Source: a virus. Taken from it: DNA of 39,917 nt. Below, one piece after another: positions 32,029-39,642 of the stretch; position 1 is the first letter of the stretch; every line of letters starts with the position of its first letter. The stretch is from positions 1 to 39,917 of the IMG/VR virus record IMGVR_UViG_3300017971_000137. One strand, given 5' to 3'. The notes below the pieces were generated by a model, which saw nothing but the letters and a program-made list of their open reading frames with translations, did not search any database and was not told the origin of the DNA. Both the position numbers and the translations under genes were made by a program.

Positions 32029-32379
32029 ATGAAACTTCTGAAGAGTAAAACTTTCTGGACTGCAATCGTTGCGATACTTTCGGGTATCGTAGCTTTTGCA
32101 ACACAAGAAATAACGTTCTCAGAGTTCTTCGTTATTTTCGTGGGCGGCTTGGGGACGATATTTCTTCGAAGCACTATCGATCAAAAGCTTCATGCGTTTT
32201 TCGGACGTTGGAAGTTCTGGACTTCGAAGACGTTCTGGGCTGGGATCGTGACGGTTCTCACAGCTGCCGGAGCTTACATCGGCGGTCAAATGGAGCTTAT
32301 GACATTTTTGATTACAGCTTTCACGGCGATTGCTGGAATCTTCATTCGCTCCGCCGTTAATACAGGGGAACCGACTTGA
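32029..32379 (+). CDS. Probable holin with internally duplicated two-span unit
   Basis: The 116 residues form two copies of the same unit: residues 6-50 (SKTFWTAIVAILSGI...) and 66-110 (SKTFWAGIVTVLTAA...), offset by exactly 60. Each carries two hydrophobic segments, giving four predicted spans. The gene follows the endolysin, as a holin should. Most small holins are a single unit; this looks like a tandem duplication. Confidence 0.68.
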   Translation: MKLLKSKTFWTAIVAILSGIVAFATQEITFSEFFVIFVGGLGTIFLRSTIDQKLHAFFGRWKFWTSKTFWAGIVTVLTAAGAYIGGQMELMTFLITAFTAIAGIFIRSAVNTGEPT

Positions 32380-32636
32380 CGGCTTTCTGGATTGCTCTCG
32401 CAGCGATCGTCATTGTCGGATTAACGTGCTTCGTCTTAGGGCGCGTCTCTAAAACGAATAAACAGCCGTCGGGCGTTTCCCCCTTGCCCGACGAGCTGAA
32501 AAAAGAGGTGCTTGACTATGTCGAAGAGAAAATTAAACAGAAGATCGAAGACGGTCAAACTTCTGACGATATCATTCGCGATATTCGCGATCTTCTCGAT
32601 AACGCTCCACACCTTCGCGATCGAAGTTCCGGATGA
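32376..32636 (+). CDS. Inner-membrane spanin-like protein (86 aa, TTG start)
   Basis: One N-terminal hydrophobic segment (FWIALAAIVIVGLTCFVLG) is followed by a charged helical ectodomain (KKEVLDYVEEKIKQKIEDG). Such layout suits an i-spanin or a holin-associated protein. It starts at the overlap with the holin and its 3' half overlaps the next gene in another frame. Confidence 0.55.
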   Translation: MTAFWIALAAIVIVGLTCFVLGRVSKTNKQPSGVSPLPDELKKEVLDYVEEKIKQKIEDGQTSDDIIRDIRDLLDNAPHLRDRSSG

Positions 32637-32958
32637 ATGGTACTACAAAGCGATCGAAACGATGGCGCGATCTGAAGAGCAGATTCTGCATTTGCAAGGC
32701 AGAGTCGACGACTTGACAGATGAACTCGTTCAGAAGAAAATGGAGGTCGTAGTTCTGGAGGCGAAAATTGACAGGCTCTCTCAAACGAGGAAAGACGAAA
32801 CGCGCGGCGTCTGGGTGGGTGGCGGCAGCGGTTATCCTTTCGGTGTATATGGCAGCTTTAATTATCAGTTTAATTCGCGCTTTATGGTGAACAGCTCAGC
32901 TGGGTATATGGACGGCTTTTTAATTCAGGTCGGATTTACAGCGAGGGTTCGAAAATGA
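32518..32958 (+). CDS. Secreted coiled-coil protein with outer-membrane-like C-terminus (146 aa)
   Basis: The ATG at 32518 follows AGAGGTG and lies 119 bases inside the previous gene, a nested arrangement like Rz/Rz1 spanins. A signal peptide (residues about 13-34, cleavage after HTFA) leads to a coiled coil (ILHLQGRVDDLTDELVQKK). The last 50 residues (GVYGSFNYQFNSRF, GFLIQVGFTARV) alternate like beta-barrel hairpins and end in an aromatic strand. It could link the inner and outer membranes in lysis. Confidence 0.6.
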   Translation: MSKRKLNRRSKTVKLLTISFAIFAIFSITLHTFAIEVPDEWYYKAIETMARSEEQILHLQGRVDDLTDELVQKKMEVVVLEAKIDRLSQTRKDETRGVWVGGGSGYPFGVYGSFNYQFNSRFMVNSSAGYMDGFLIQVGFTARVRK

Positions 32959-33326
32959 CACATAGCAAAAACATTACAATGCTTGAAACAATCATCAAAG
33001 CGGACAGCGGCGACGCTGTTTCGTACGAAACAGAGGAAGGCGAGATCATCGGGCATCCTTTGTTGAAGACTGACGAGATCGCGATTCAGCGAGCAGTCGC
33101 CAATAAAGGCGCGAAGATCATCGAGCATCCCCATAATGAAATGGAGATTCTCGTCGTCATTACAGGGCGGATGATAGTCAAGTTCGGAAGCATGGAAAAA
33201 GAGCTTACAGCAGGAGAGGTCGCGTATGTTCCGCCGGATACGATGCATCATGTAATCGCGATCGAAGAAACAGACATGATCGGAATCACAATTCCAGCTT
33301 CCGAGGATTATCCGAATGCCCCTTGA
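32955..33326 (+). CDS. Cupin-fold protein
   Basis: The 123 residues contain cupin motif 1 (HPHNEMEILVVITG: His58, His60 and Glu64 as metal ligands) and motif 2 (GEVAYVPPDTMHHV, His98 or His99). Small cupins bind a metal and act as sugar isomerases, epimerases, dioxygenases or binding proteins. It lies within the lysis cassette and overlaps its neighbours. The role is unknown; a metabolic or surface-sugar function is conceivable. Confidence 0.8.
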   Translation: MTHSKNITMLETIIKADSGDAVSYETEEGEIIGHPLLKTDEIAIQRAVANKGAKIIEHPHNEMEILVVITGRMIVKFGSMEKELTAGEVAYVPPDTMHHVIAIEETDMIGITIPASEDYPNAP

Positions 33327-33633
33327 CAGAGACGACACTTGGGACAAATGCAAACTGTTTGTTCTGGAAGAACTCAAAAGAGTGAACGAGGAAAACGACA
33401 AGCTGCGTGAAGATCTGGAAGAGGTTCGGTCGAATACGAACACGGTCAAACATGCAGTCAAAGCGATTGACGAAATCAGAGAAGCGCAGCGGATCTCTGC
33501 CGACTGCATGACAGCGGTAAAGCTTGACGTGAACACGATAAACACGAAGCTGCAGACATGGAACAAGGTTTTGACAGCAGGGCTGGCGATTATTACGGTC
33601 GCGCTTGCGATTGTAACAATAATACTATCATGA
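33316..33633 (+). CDS. XhlA-like coiled-coil protein with C-terminal anchor (105 aa)
   Basis: A long coiled coil (LEELKRVNEENDKLREDLEEV...) precedes a C-terminal hydrophobic segment (VLTAGLAIITVALAIVTIILS). This is the architecture of XhlA-type proteins, which work with holins and endolysins. It overlaps the cupin gene by 11 bases. Confidence 0.65.
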   Translation: MPLDRDDTWDKCKLFVLEELKRVNEENDKLREDLEEVRSNTNTVKHAVKAIDEIREAQRISADCMTAVKLDVNTINTKLQTWNKVLTAGLAIITVALAIVTIILS

Positions 33634-33642
33634 GGGGGAACT

Positions 33643-33774
33643 ATGAAAACAGGTAAAATGATCGTGTTTTTCTTTTTGGAACTGGTGCTTGTTGGAGCGG
33701 TTGTTTTCGGAATCGGTTTTTGCAGCGGTCGAGATTATGAGAAGAACAACCCGAGAGAGGAAGTAGTCAAATGA
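33643..33774 (+). CDS. Small single-span membrane protein (43 aa)
   Basis: A 43-residue frame with a hydrophobic segment (MIVFFFLELVLVGAVVFGIGF) and a short charged tail follows TGAGGGGGAACT and overlaps the next start. It may be a second holin, antiholin or lysis accessory protein. Confidence 0.55.
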   Translation: MKTGKMIVFFFLELVLVGAVVFGIGFCSGRDYEKNNPREEVVK

Positions 33775-34196
33775 AAAGAACAACCTGGTTTTTATTGATA
33801 GGGTTCTTGTTCTGTGCTTTTGCGTTCGTCACAGCACAAGAAATAGACTGGGCTTCACAAAACACTTATGAATGGGACGAAGTGACGACGTATGTCGACG
33901 GCGGCATCATTCCTGCAGAATATCTGCCTGTCACATACCGACCATTCATGGCTGAATGGGACCATGTCGCAGCTCGGCGCGTTGACGGAACAGAAGCTGC
34001 AGTCGGCGAAACCACAGATCTGTTTTTCACATACACGATACCGTACGGCCTACATGACGTTGGAGTGCAAGCGGTTATATTTTACGGCAGCTATGCTTCA
34101 ACCTCAACGATCACATGGCTAAGCGAACAAGCAGATTCAAGAGTCGCGGGAAACGCGCGCGCCCCGGCTGCTCCAGCAACAATAGCTAAACAGTAG
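33771..34196 (+). CDS. Secreted protein of unknown function (141 aa)
   Basis: A signal peptide (MKRTTWFLLIGFLFCAFAFVTA, cleavage likely after VTA or AQ) precedes a beta-rich domain (EVTTYVDGGIIPAEYLP, TYTIPYGLHDVGVQ) and an Ala/Pro-rich tail. It could be a periplasmic or surface factor. No family is recognised. Confidence 0.6.
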   Translation: MKRTTWFLLIGFLFCAFAFVTAQEIDWASQNTYEWDEVTTYVDGGIIPAEYLPVTYRPFMAEWDHVAARRVDGTEAAVGETTDLFFTYTIPYGLHDVGVQAVIFYGSYASTSTITWLSEQADSRVAGNARAPAAPATIAKQ

Positions 34197-34206
34197 TCGG
34201 GGAGCT

Positions 34207-34407
34207 ATGAGCGATAGCGATTCAGAAGAACCGCTGATATACGAGTTGGAAGTCGCGTCTCTTGACGACGCGCTTCCTCTCGTTGAAAGAGAAAACCGGA
34301 TTTACCTCCGGGTATCTCTAACAGAGGCACAGAGAGCCTTTAATCTTGCACTGCTGCAGCGCAGCGCGTCGTCACGGCGTTTAAAGCTGGTAGTCAGTAA
34401 ATCATAA
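34207..34407 (+). CDS. Small hypothetical protein (66 aa)
   Basis: The start follows GTCGGGGAGCT. The acidic N-terminus is followed by an amphipathic helix (LTEAQRAFNLALLQRSA) and a basic end. An 82-base gap (34408-34489) with no recognised feature follows. The function is unknown. Confidence 0.55.
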   Translation: MSDSDSEEPLIYELEVASLDDALPLVERENRIYLRVSLTEAQRAFNLALLQRSASSRRLKLVVSKS

Positions 34408-34489
34408 GGGCGGCAGTTTTTCGGCTCTAATTCGCTGTAATAGGGGCTCGATCTTCTTATTCGTATCGGTTCGCCAGAGAGGAGATAAA

Positions 34490-34966
34490 ATGGCTCAAGT
34501 AATTTTAATTAAAAACGTGAATACTTCTGAAAAGGCTTTAAATGATCTCGTAGATATTGTGGAGGACGACCACAAATTCAGCCCATTGACATTGGCAGAA
34601 TATACCATACGGAAAATACCGGGTTTCACAAAAACAGAATTACAAACGTGGTTAAAAACAAATAAATGGATACAAACCACAAGTGTATGGAAAGCGAAAA
34701 CACTTGAGTGGACATTAGAGGAGTCTGAACATCGGAAAGCGTGGAAAGATTACGACGGTAAATGGTATTTTTTAGAGAGCAAGCCTAAGTATCCATACAC
34801 TTTTAATGATGTTTTGCCTGCTCAATGGACAGTTCTGGAAGATGCTGGTGCGACACGGTTACAAAAAGAAATGGCTCTATCTTCTGTAAAAGCACATACA
34901 AAATTGAGAGTGGAAAATCAAACAGAAGTACCTGACGTTAATAAATCAGTAATCACGGAATTGTAA
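34490..34966 (+). CDS. Hypothetical protein of the fibre region (158 aa)
   Basis: The AT-rich gene (for example ATTTTAATTAAAAACGTG near its start) follows AGAGGAGATAAA. The protein is Lys- and Trp-rich. Its codon use differs from the upstream lysis genes and continues into the first half of the next gene, so the pair may have been acquired together. It could be a fibre assembly or attachment protein. Confidence 0.6.
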   Translation: MAQVILIKNVNTSEKALNDLVDIVEDDHKFSPLTLAEYTIRKIPGFTKTELQTWLKTNKWIQTTSVWKAKTLEWTLEESEHRKAWKDYDGKWYFLESKPKYPYTFNDVLPAQWTVLEDAGATRLQKEMALSSVKAHTKLRVENQTEVPDVNKSVITEL

Positions 34967-36886
34967 ATGGCAACTGTTATATACGCAATCTGTTCAGCAG
35001 CCGATTGGGGCTCACCATCATGGGCTGAAAAGGGTTCAGAGGTTGCGAGAGATGCATATTACTCTGGATATTATACAACGGTTGCAGCATGGGAAAGCGC
35101 GAGAGATGGCGCGAGCTCTGCAGGTGATGATGAAATTGGCGAAATATGCGGTGATGATTGGGGTGGCTCACCGACGACATCAAAACTTAACATATCTACA
35201 TGGAATGCTGACACGGTGACATTAAAAGCTGTCGGTTCTGCGAGACACCAAGGACAATATGACAGTACAAACTATCATGCGTTTGAGGTTGCTGACGATG
35301 CATGTATAACATGGGCAGAAAGGATATATTTAGACGGTTTACAATGTTATATGTATTACAGTAGTTCAGATACATATGAGGATTGTTTGACTACAACAAC
35401 AAACGCCGATCTTGATATATCAAATTGTATAGTAAAAGTGAATGCTGGAGGATCGACGACAAAATACATAGGAATGGATTTAAATAACGCCAATACCACT
35501 AAAGTGTGGAACTGTCTTGTATATGATGCTCCGAGAAGGGGCATAGATTGTTCTGATTCAGCAGGGACATACGAAATTTATAATTGTACCGTTCATAATA
35601 TATCAACGGTTGATGGAATACGAGCGGCTACTGGTGCTACCAGTACCGCGAAGAACTGTGTTGTTTTTGACACAGCAGATGATTTTCAAGACATAGATAC
35701 CATTGACTATTGTGCATCTGACGATGGGGATGGGACTAACACGCAATCGCCGAGTGGCGCAGATTGGGCAAATGAGTTTACTGATTATACAACCGATGAT
35801 TTTAGCTTGAAATCTGGCGGTAATATGGTCGGTAATGGAGTCGATAATCCGGGCAGTGGTTTGTACTCGGATGATATTCTCGGCAATGCAAGGACGAGTA
35901 CATGGGATATCGGAGCGTTTGAATATGTATCAGGGGTTTCTGATTTATCTATCAATATAAGCGATTCATTTTCATTGGGCGAAAGTTTAGGGCAGTCGGA
36001 GAATCTCGGCCCTGCGTCAGTGTCTGATAGTATATCGCTTGCGGAACTCGCAGCTGCAATCGCGAGCATTGCAGGAATCAACGTTTCAGACTCTATGTCG
36101 CTTGCTGAAGCGATAACAGCTGCTCTCAGCATATCGCCGAACATCGCAGACACGCTGTCTCTCAGCGAGTTGGTAACGCTTGTAATAACAGGGCTCAGCG
36201 CGAGCGCAGCCGACACGATATCGATCGGCGAGCTGGTTGACGTGTTTATAAACATCGGGGCGATTAATGTTTCAGATTCGTTCTCGCTCAGCGAGCTGGT
36301 CAGCGTATCAATACTTTCTGGGCTCGGCATAAGCGTTTCAGATTCGTTCAGCCTGGCAGAAGCAGTCACTGTTCTGAAGAGCATTCTCGAAATCAATGTT
36401 TCTGATTCATTCAGTCTGTCTGACACTGCAGCAGCTGCTCTCGAAGGAATTATCGAAAATCTCAGCATCGACATTTATGATTCGCTGTCGTTTTCTGAAG
36501 CTGTGACTATGGCGGTGCAGCTCGGCGCGATATCTGTTCAAGACACGATGAGCATAAGCGAAGCTTTGACGACGAGCGTCTCGATTGAACCGACTGTCTC
36601 GGATTCTGTGTCGCTTGCTGAAGCGATCTCCGCTTCAGTCCCTGTCAGCGCGTCAGTCGCAGACGCTTTATCGATCGACGAGTCAGTCTTGCTGGCGCGA
36701 GAAGCGTTCGCGAGCGTCTCTGATTCGTTTGGATTGACAGAATACGTTCGAGCAGCGATACTTATTGCGACAGGAAAAGCGACAATATCGTTCACAATTA
36801 AAAAGCCAGGTATCGCTATGTCAGGGAAAAAACCCGGCGTCGGTTTCGCCATAAAGAAACCGAACATAACCTTTTCAGGGGAGTGA
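34967..36886 (+). CDS. Putative tail fibre or receptor-binding protein, beta-helix plus 13 repeats
   Basis: 639 residues. The first about 320 look like a right-handed beta-helix of the choice-of-anchor type (repeating WNCLVYDAPRRGIDCSDSAG-like rungs, ending in WDIGAFEYV). Next come 13 copies of [SA]D[ST]xSLxE (such as VSDSFSLAE) spaced about 19-30 residues apart, then three IKKPG units at the end. The N-terminal half is AT-rich and the repeats match core codon use, so the gene appears chimeric. It is the best candidate for host recognition. Confidence 0.7.
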   Translation: MATVIYAICSAADWGSPSWAEKGSEVARDAYYSGYYTTVAAWESARDGASSAGDDEIGEICGDDWGGSPTTSKLNISTWNADTVTLKAVGSARHQGQYDSTNYHAFEVADDACITWAERIYLDGLQCYMYYSSSDTYEDCLTTTTNADLDISNCIVKVNAGGSTTKYIGMDLNNANTTKVWNCLVYDAPRRGIDCSDSAGTYEIYNCTVHNISTVDGIRAATGATSTAKNCVVFDTADDFQDIDTIDYCASDDGDGTNTQSPSGADWANEFTDYTTDDFSLKSGGNMVGNGVDNPGSGLYSDDILGNARTSTWDIGAFEYVSGVSDLSINISDSFSLGESLGQSENLGPASVSDSISLAELAAAIASIAGINVSDSMSLAEAITAALSISPNIADTLSLSELVTLVITGLSASAADTISIGELVDVFINIGAINVSDSFSLSELVSVSILSGLGISVSDSFSLAEAVTVLKSILEINVSDSFSLSDTAAAALEGIIENLSIDIYDSLSFSEAVTMAVQLGAISVQDTMSISEALTTSVSIEPTVSDSVSLAEAISASVPVSASVADALSIDESVLLAREAFASVSDSFGLTEYVRAAILIATGKATISFTIKKPGIAMSGKKPGVGFAIKKPNITFSGE

Positions 36887-36892
36887 AAAAAA

Positions 36893-37375
36893 ATGAAACA
36901 AGCCGCATTGAAAGACCCCGTATCCCTCAAAGGTTTTTTGAGAATTAAAATTGGTCGGAACGAGGGCGACGAAGTGATCGTCGAGGGCGACTCCGGCTGG
37001 GTGCAAAATCAAATCGTCAATCTCGGCTGGCAGGATTACATACTCGCCGCGATCGGCGGAGTCGGCGGCTCGAAGCAAGTCGGACGAGCAATGCTCGGAA
37101 CTGGCGGCGCGCCAGCTTCGAACGCAACAGCTCTTCCGGGCGAGACTACGAGGTCGACGAACATCAACGCCGCGACTGTCGGCAGCTTCACGTTGCGCTT
37201 TACGACACAATGGGCGAGTGGGGATCATCCGGGGGGGACGCCGGATATTGCGAACGCAGCATTGATCAACAATACTGCTTCCGGTGGAACGATTCTCGCT
37301 GGTCAGACTTTTGCTTCGTCAACGTGGAACTCAAACCAAGGGGTGAGTCTTACGTATGAACTCCAGAAAGCCTAA
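36893..37375 (+). CDS. Putative structural protein of the fibre region (160 aa)
   Basis: The start follows CAGGGGAGTG. The beta-rich, Gly/Ala/Thr-rich protein (QVGRAMLGTGGAPASNAT) resembles small fibre or tip proteins. It overlaps the methyltransferase gene by 20 bases. No family is recognised. Confidence 0.6.
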   Translation: MKQAALKDPVSLKGFLRIKIGRNEGDEVIVEGDSGWVQNQIVNLGWQDYILAAIGGVGGSKQVGRAMLGTGGAPASNATALPGETTRSTNINAATVGSFTLRFTTQWASGDHPGGTPDIANAALINNTASGGTILAGQTFASSTWNSNQGVSLTYELQKA

Positions 37376-37907
37376 GTTAAATGTTGACATAGGCTGCGGA
37401 GAAAACGTTCAGGCCGGATTTGTCGGCATGGACAAAAGGCCCCTCGAGACGGTTGACGTTGTTCACGACGCAGAAGTGTTTCCGTGGCCTTTCGAAGACG
37501 GGGAAGCTTCTGTCGTCATGATGAGCCATTTCGTCGAACACGTTAAACCGTGGTTTCAGATCGACTTGATAAATGAATGCTGGCGGATACTCGAAGACAA
37601 CGGGCTGCTCCTGATCGCGACTCCGTACGGCGGCAGCTTCCGCTACAATCAAGACCCGACTCATTGCTCGCCGTGGAACGAAGCAACAGTCGAGTATTTC
37701 GTCGAAGGGACGCCGCTCTTTCAAGTCTACAAGCCGAAACCTTGGAAGATGGAAAAGAGAACATGGTACGTTCTCGGAGACTTGGAAGTCGCGCTGCGAA
37801 AAATAGGGGGAGAGAAAACGAATGGAAGTCTTGAAACAGAACTCGAATCCGCGATGGAAAAAGCGACTCCTGGTATCGACTCCGACGCTGGGCGTAATAC
37901 GATTTGA
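37356..37907 (+). CDS. SAM-dependent methyltransferase (type 11-like)
   Basis: The 183 residues begin LNVDIGCGENVQAGFVGMDKR, the SAM-binding motif I, followed by an acidic end of strand 2 and PWPFEDGEASVVMMSHFVEHV as motif IV-V. It resembles small-molecule or sugar methyltransferases more than DNA ones; no (N/D)PP(Y/F) motif is present. The last 28 residues overlap the next gene. The substrate may be a glycan. Confidence 0.8.
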   Translation: MNSRKPKLNVDIGCGENVQAGFVGMDKRPLETVDVVHDAEVFPWPFEDGEASVVMMSHFVEHVKPWFQIDLINECWRILEDNGLLLIATPYGGSFRYNQDPTHCSPWNEATVEYFVEGTPLFQVYKPKPWKMEKRTWYVLGDLEVALRKIGGEKTNGSLETELESAMEKATPGIDSDAGRNTI

Positions 37908-38601
37908 GTGGGCTCATGCTCGGTTCGGTCAGTCTGTGCCGCTCAATTGGGAAGCGACCGGATTCGATATTCGATACATTCCGAGCGACGGGCTGTTCGG
38001 GTGGAACCCTGTCGGCTTCTCGATCGACGACGCATACAACGCGATCGTGAAAAAGGCGATCGAGCTTGACGTCGACTGGCTGCTGGTCATTGAAGACGAC
38101 GTCGTCGTTCCGCCGGATCTCATGTTGAAAGTCGCGGAGTATATGAACAAAGGGAAAGTACCGATCGTCAGCGGCTTGTATTATCTGAAGGGAGAGCCGA
38201 CACAGCCGCTCGTCTTTCGAGGCCGCGGCAACGGGGCTTTCTCTGACTTCAAGATCGGTCAGAAAGTCTGGGCGGACGGCGTTCCTATGGGCTGCTTTCT
38301 GATTCATACTTCGATCTTGAAATGGTTCTGGGAACGCGAGCCGGAGTACATCATGTCAAACGGAGAGACAGCGAGGCGAGTTTTCGAGACGCCGCGAAAG
38401 CTTTTCGTCGACCCTCAAACATTCGGGATTTACACGCAAGCAGGGACGCAGGATCTGCATTTCTGTGATAGAATCATCGATCAGAAAGTTCTATTCGAGA
38501 CAGGCTGGGAGAAGATCGGCGCGCTGGAATATCCGTTTCTCGTCGACACGTCAATCTTCTGTCGGCACATAGACAGGAACACTGGTCGACAATATCCATA
38601 G
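37822..38601 (+). CDS. GT-A type glycosyltransferase
   Basis: The 259 residues have a Rossmann start (KRLLVSTPTLGVIRFEW), the strand WLLVIEDDVVVPPDLM with a DxD-like Glu-Asp-Asp at 91-93 for metal and nucleotide sugar, and FRGRGNGAFSDF/VPMGCFLI acceptor-site segments. It follows AAATAGGGGGAGAG and overlaps the methyltransferase by 86 bases. The pair may modify a glycan on the virion, its DNA or the host surface. Confidence 0.8.
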   Translation: MEVLKQNSNPRWKKRLLVSTPTLGVIRFEWAHARFGQSVPLNWEATGFDIRYIPSDGLFGWNPVGFSIDDAYNAIVKKAIELDVDWLLVIEDDVVVPPDLMLKVAEYMNKGKVPIVSGLYYLKGEPTQPLVFRGRGNGAFSDFKIGQKVWADGVPMGCFLIHTSILKWFWEREPEYIMSNGETARRVFETPRKLFVDPQTFGIYTQAGTQDLHFCDRIIDQKVLFETGWEKIGALEYPFLVDTSIFCRHIDRNTGRQYP

Positions 38602-38610
38602 GGGGCAACT

Positions 38611-38958
38611 ATGCCTGTCAAGATTTCAAACGAAGACGAAGCTGTCGAAGGTTCGTCATACACGATCGAGACGACGTTCACTGACGAAGACGACGCGGAG
38701 CTGACGCCGAACACGTTCAACTGGAGCGAGACGGACGAAGAGGGAACCGTCATAAACGGTCATTCAGCTGAAACCGAAACCCCGTCCTCGACTGTCGCAG
38801 TCACTCTGAAAGGAGACGACCTCGCGATGCAGACTGGCGAGAGCGAATACGGCTATCGGGTTTACACAGTCTGGGGAACGTACAATTCGACTTACGGAAC
38901 TGACCTCCCGTATCAAGAGTCCTGCCGATTCAGAGTCAGGAACTTGATCGCGAAATAG
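38611..38958 (+). CDS. Ig-like structural protein (115 aa)
   Basis: The start follows TAGGGGGCAACT. The sequence has the strand pattern of an immunoglobulin-like domain (SYTIETTFTDEDDAELTPNTFNW, YGYRVYTVWGTYN). Such domains decorate phage capsids and tails. It is the last late gene before the terminator. Confidence 0.65.
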   Translation: MPVKISNEDEAVEGSSYTIETTFTDEDDAELTPNTFNWSETDEEGTVINGHSAETETPSSTVAVTLKGDDLAMQTGESEYGYRVYTVWGTYNSTYGTDLPYQESCRFRVRNLIAK

Positions 38959-38983
38959 ATATCCTTCCTATACCTCCACACAG

Positions 38984-39021
38984 ACGGAGCGCGGAACCTG
39001 TCCGCCGCGTTCCGTTTTTTT
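38984..39021 (+). terminator. Intrinsic terminator of the late operon
   Basis: An 11-bp stem (38984-38994 with 39005-39015, one G-U pair) with a 10-base loop is followed at once by seven T residues. It lies 26 bases after the last late gene and 60 bases before the early promoter region. It is the only clear Rho-independent terminator in the window. Confidence 0.92.
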
Positions 39022-39034
39022 ATTGTCATACTTG

Positions 39035-39110
39035 GCGAAAAAAAACTTCAAAAAAAGTGAAAAAAGTTGCAAAAAAAGCTTGACAGACTTTGCAAAAATG
39101 TGCTAATATA
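39035..39110 (+). promoter_or_regulatory. Early promoter with A-tract upstream element
   Basis: TTGACA (39081-39086), an 18-base spacer and TAATAT (39105-39110) are preceded by phased A-tracts that could act as an UP element. The TTGCAAAAA direct repeats flanking the -35 box (about 39068 and 39091) may bind a regulator. A TATAAG overlapping the -10 is an alternative. It faces the early genes and the ribozymes. Confidence 0.8.
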
Positions 39111-39172
39111 AGGGTATGAAACATACGATATTAAAAAAGAATGATGATTCAAACAACGAAAGGGGAAACGAA

Positions 39173-39442
39173 ATGAAAGCTTCCGAACATCAAATGAGAA
39201 ACTCGCTCGAAGTTATCAACGACATGATTGAACGCCGCACGAAACGCTACAACGAATTGAACGAAGCTCTCGACAAAGAATGGAATCCGGTTCTTTCTCG
39301 TGAGCGTCTCGCGACCTTCCGCGAAATGAACGATCTCTTCACAATCGCCGATCATCTTCGCTATGATCTGATTCAGATCGCGATCGCTAATCTCCGAAAC
39401 TCAAACAACAAAATCGAAGACTCAATAAGGGGGAACAAATGA
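39173..39442 (+). CDS. First early protein, helical (89 aa)
   Basis: The ATG at 39173 follows GAAAGGGGAAACG. An in-frame ATG at 39116 lies only about six bases past the -10 box and is unlikely. The protein is helical and charged (MIERRTKRYNELNEALDKEW). It overlaps the next gene by four bases. The function is unknown. Confidence 0.65.
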   Translation: MKASEHQMRNSLEVINDMIERRTKRYNELNEALDKEWNPVLSRERLATFREMNDLFTIADHLRYDLIQIAIANLRNSNNKIEDSIRGNK

Positions 39443-39642
39443 TTCCGAGAATCGAAGCCATGAAAGCAGTCGAGAAACTTGATCAAGTCGAGAAGATTGA
39501 TCTCGCCAGTTTTTTACTGTCCGATATCGTCAGTGAAGAGTATATCACAGACGAAGAGGAAGAGAAGATCGCTGAACTCAGCATTGAGCTGAATAAAATC
39601 TTCCTCAAGATCAACGACAGGTATGAAGACGCGTCGCTCTGA
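39439..39642 (+). CDS. Early acidic protein ending inside a ribozyme (67 aa)
   Basis: The start follows ATAAGGGGGAACA. The acidic helical protein (YITDEEEEKIAELSIELNK) ends in Ser-Leu-stop, written in stem I and core of the hammerhead at 39625-39691. The function is unknown. Confidence 0.65.
   Translation: MIPRIEAMKAVEKLDQVEKIDLASFLLSDIVSEEYITDEEEEKIAELSIELNKIFLKINDRYEDASL

Noticed and set aside
35961-36750. Regular repeats that might look like a CRISPR array
   Set aside because: The repeats are degenerate, in frame and encode a protein motif; there are no constant repeats with unique spacers.
39116-39172. Upstream in-frame start for the first early gene
   Set aside because: It lies about six bases beyond the -10 box and has no suitable binding site, while 39173 has GAAAGGGGAAACG.
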